From: Cytophagales bacterium
GTDB taxonomy: Bacteria > Bacteroidota > Bacteroidia > Cytophagales > Cyclobacteriaceae
Length of the DNA stretch: 7,722 nt
Direction of reading: 5' to 3'
Assembly: GCA_027317105.1 (NCBI GenBank)
Contig: DAHVFH010000063.1
Location: 1 to 7,722, forward strand
Below the pieces are notes generated by a model, which saw nothing but the letters and a program-made list of their open reading frames with translations, was not told the origin of the DNA and made no database searches. A program made the position numbers and the translations under genes. Positions 6,843 through 7,722 of this stretch are shown here, in pieces (position 1 is the stretch's first letter; every line of letters begins with the position of its first letter).

Positions 6843-6862
6843 AGAACCCTTAAGTTGGTTCT
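6843..6862 (-). promoter_or_regulatory. small hairpin in the pnp leader
   Basis: On the minus strand AGAACC (6862-6857), an 8-base loop and GGTTCT (6848-6843) form a 6-bp perfect stem, extendable by two G-U pairs at its base. It ends 11 bases before the pnp ATG, so it covers the ribosome-loading region. Its GAACC and GGTTC cores are the same as those of the rpsO terminator stem just upstream, so alternative pairing between the two hairpins is possible. A role in pnp control is inference only. Confidence 0.4.
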
Positions 6863-6864
6863 GG

Positions 6865-6901
6865 TAAATAAAGAGAAAAGGGAACCTTTGATGGGTTCCC
6901 T
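6865..6901 (-). terminator. intrinsic terminator between rpsO and pnp
   Basis: On the minus strand a perfect 8-bp stem AGGGAACC / GGTTCCCT (6901-6894 and 6886-6879) with a 7-base loop is followed by a T-rich tract TTTTCTCTTTATTT (6878-6865). It lies 18 bases past the rpsO stop. The T tract is interrupted by C and A, so read-through into pnp is plausible; a leaky terminator at this position is also known for E. coli rpsO-pnp. Confidence 0.85.
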
Positions 6902-6919
6902 GTTGTGTTATAGAATAAT

Positions 6920-7195
6920 TTATTTTCTGAGATCTAATTCTGCTAGGATCGAGCGATACCTCCCAATATTGTTACGTTGAAGGTAGTTTAATAGTTTTTT
7001 GCGCTGGCCTACTAGTCTCAACAATCCCGTTTGGGTGGAGTAATCTTTCTTATTGGTTCTCAAATGGCCTGTCAAGTAGTTGATCCGGTGGGTAAACAAG
7101 GCGATCTGAGACTCAGGGGAACCGGTATCTGTCTTCTTCTTGGCAAATCCATGTTTGCTGAATAGATCCTGTTTGGTGGCTGCTGTTAAATACAT
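6920..7195 (-). CDS. rpsO: 30S ribosomal protein S15
   Basis: Small-subunit primary 16S rRNA-binding protein (central domain) that nucleates platform assembly. The 91 aa match the family length (about 89). The S15 signature is clear: G-S-P-E-S-Q-I-A at 25-32, then the H-R-I-N-Y-L-T-x-H-L-R block, the K-K-D-Y-S-T-Q segment, L-L-R-L-V-G-Q-R-K-K-L-L-N-Y-L at 59-73 and a final R-Y segment with L-x-L-R-K. The start M-Y-L-T is typical of Bacteroidota S15. The leader before the ATG is A-rich with no proper Shine-Dalgarno sequence in place, as is common in this phylum. A consensus promoter lies 41 bases upstream and a terminator follows, with pnp next. Confidence 0.98.
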   Translation of the reverse strand: MYLTAATKQDLFSKHGFAKKKTDTGSPESQIALFTHRINYLTGHLRTNKKDYSTQTGLLRLVGQRKKLLNYLQRNNIGRYRSILAELDLRK

Positions 7196-7235
7196 CTTCT
7201 TCTATTTTTGCTTTTATCCTTTTTTTATAATCGCG

Positions 7236-7267
7236 CAAAAGTAGTGCAATTGGGTAAAATATCCAAA
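7236..7267 (-). promoter_or_regulatory. consensus Bacteroidota promoter of rpsO
   Basis: On the minus strand TTTG (7267-7264), exactly 20 bases, then TACTTTTG (7243-7236): a perfect match to the phylum's -33 TTTG and -7 TAnnTTTG elements with normal spacing. The -33 element starts 2 bases past the stop codon of the upstream permease gene. Transcription should start near 7230, giving an A-rich leader of about 35 bases before the rpsO ATG. Confidence 0.8.
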
Positions 7268-7269
7268 TC

Positions 7270-7722
7270 TCAGGAGGGCTCAGATTTTAATTTGAACAGA
7301 CCCGGCAACCGCTTTTTTAAATTATCCAGGAACACATTGTAAAAGTCTGAATCAAAAAGCCTTGCATCGGCTCGGGCTTGTCGCAAAAAGAATAGCCCGA
7401 ATAGAAATAATATGGCGTTCGGCATCCACATGCCCACAATCATCGGCACAGTCTCCGCCAGGGCCCATTTTTCGCCAATAAGACTAAGCACATAAAAAAT
7501 AATAAAAAAGAAAATAGAGGTGATAACAGGAACTCCCAATCCTCCTTTTTTAATGATTGCTCCCAAAGGAGCCCCGATTAAAAACATAGCGATACAGGCA
7601 ATAGAATTGGCCATGATTTTGTGCCATTGAATTTCAAATACCCTGAACTCATGGCCGCAGTTTTCAGCGTTGGCATTAAAATTTTGTAGTTGACTTTTTG
7701 CCATCCGCACTCGGCCAAGGGC
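7270..7722 (-). CDS. LptF/LptG-family permease, C-terminal part (cut by right window edge)
   Basis: The frame is open from the window edge for 150 residues to a TGA at 7270-7272, so the N-terminus is missing. The V-R-M-A start-like codons near 7710 are internal; the residues before them continue in frame. The segment W-H-K-I-M-A-N-S followed by F-L-I-G-A-P-L-G-A-I-I-K-K-G-G-L-G-V-P is the conserved hydrophobic block of the YjgP/YjgQ (LptF/LptG) family in Bacteroidota. Three membrane segments are visible at about 36-57, 63-83 and 92-113 of the visible part, then a basic cytoplasmic tail. In the family these inner-membrane subunits, with the ATPase LptB, extract lipopolysaccharide and pass it to LptC/LptA. 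F and G cannot be told apart from this piece. No terminator is seen between it and rpsO; the rpsO promoter begins right after its stop. Confidence 0.92.
   Translation of the reverse strand, partial: ALGRVRMAKSQLQNFNANAENCGHEFRVFEIQWHKIMANSIACIAMFLIGAPLGAIIKKGGLGVPVITSIFFFIIFYVLSLIGEKWALAETVPMIVGMWMPNAILFLFGLFFLRQARADARLFDSDFYNVFLDNLKKRLPGLFKLKSEPS

Noticed and set aside
7196..7235. S15 autoregulatory leader RNA for rpsO
   Set aside because: The predicted leader is only about 35 bases, A-rich and without visible stems, so there is no support for a structured S15-binding element.
7266..7286. Imperfect palindrome AATCT...AGATT around the permease stop, with CTCAG repeated
   Set aside because: It has only 5-bp arms with a mismatched interior and no T tract. 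It touches the rpsO -33 element, but the match is short enough to be chance.
1..7722. Novel defence, mobile or biosynthetic system
   Set aside because: Every gene falls into a conserved housekeeping or widespread family, with no integrase, transposase, direct-repeat array or sharp change in base composition visible.

Overview
The window looks like a core-genome segment of a Bacteroidota chromosome, most likely Cytophagales (Cyclobacteriaceae-like). This is inferred from four things. The primary sigma factor is short (287 aa) and lacks region 1.1. One promoter is a perfect match to the Bacteroidota -33/-7 consensus (TTTG, 20 bp, TACTTTTG). Most genes lack a Shine-Dalgarno sequence. A bacillithiol-pathway deacetylase (BshB1) is present. 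I see no mobile element, tRNA, rRNA, CRISPR array or phage signature, and no convincing undescribed multi-gene system; the genes are housekeeping or widely conserved.

Layout. Positions 1-557 (minus) hold the N-terminal 185 codons of a DUF349 protein that runs off the left edge. Just upstream on the same strand is a YqgE/AlgH-family protein (587-1162). An AT-rich divergent gap (1163-1268) separates it from pdxH (plus, 1269-1910). pdxH converges on bshB1 over a 36-bp gap that holds a nested inverted repeat. From there to the right edge everything is on the minus strand. In transcription order this is an LptF/LptG-type permease (C-terminal part, cut by the right edge), rpsO, pnp, the primary sigma factor gene, trxB and bshB1. 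No gene-free stretch exceeds 135 bases.

How the genes relate. rpsO-pnp-sigma is a translation, RNA-decay and transcription block. Each of its three genes is followed by its own intrinsic terminator (about 6865-6901, 4634-4660 and 3634-3661). trxB and bshB1, 4 bp apart, form a thiol-redox pair: thioredoxin reductase and bacillithiol synthesis. The most useful observations are regulatory. The terminator behind the sigma gene settles the trxB start at 3618 rather than 3675. Both pnp and trxB begin so soon after a strong terminator (33 and 15 bases) that no promoter fits in between. Their expression must therefore come from read-through, RNA processing or a promoter inside the upstream gene. The pnp leader also carries a second small hairpin whose arms could pair with those of the rpsO terminator.
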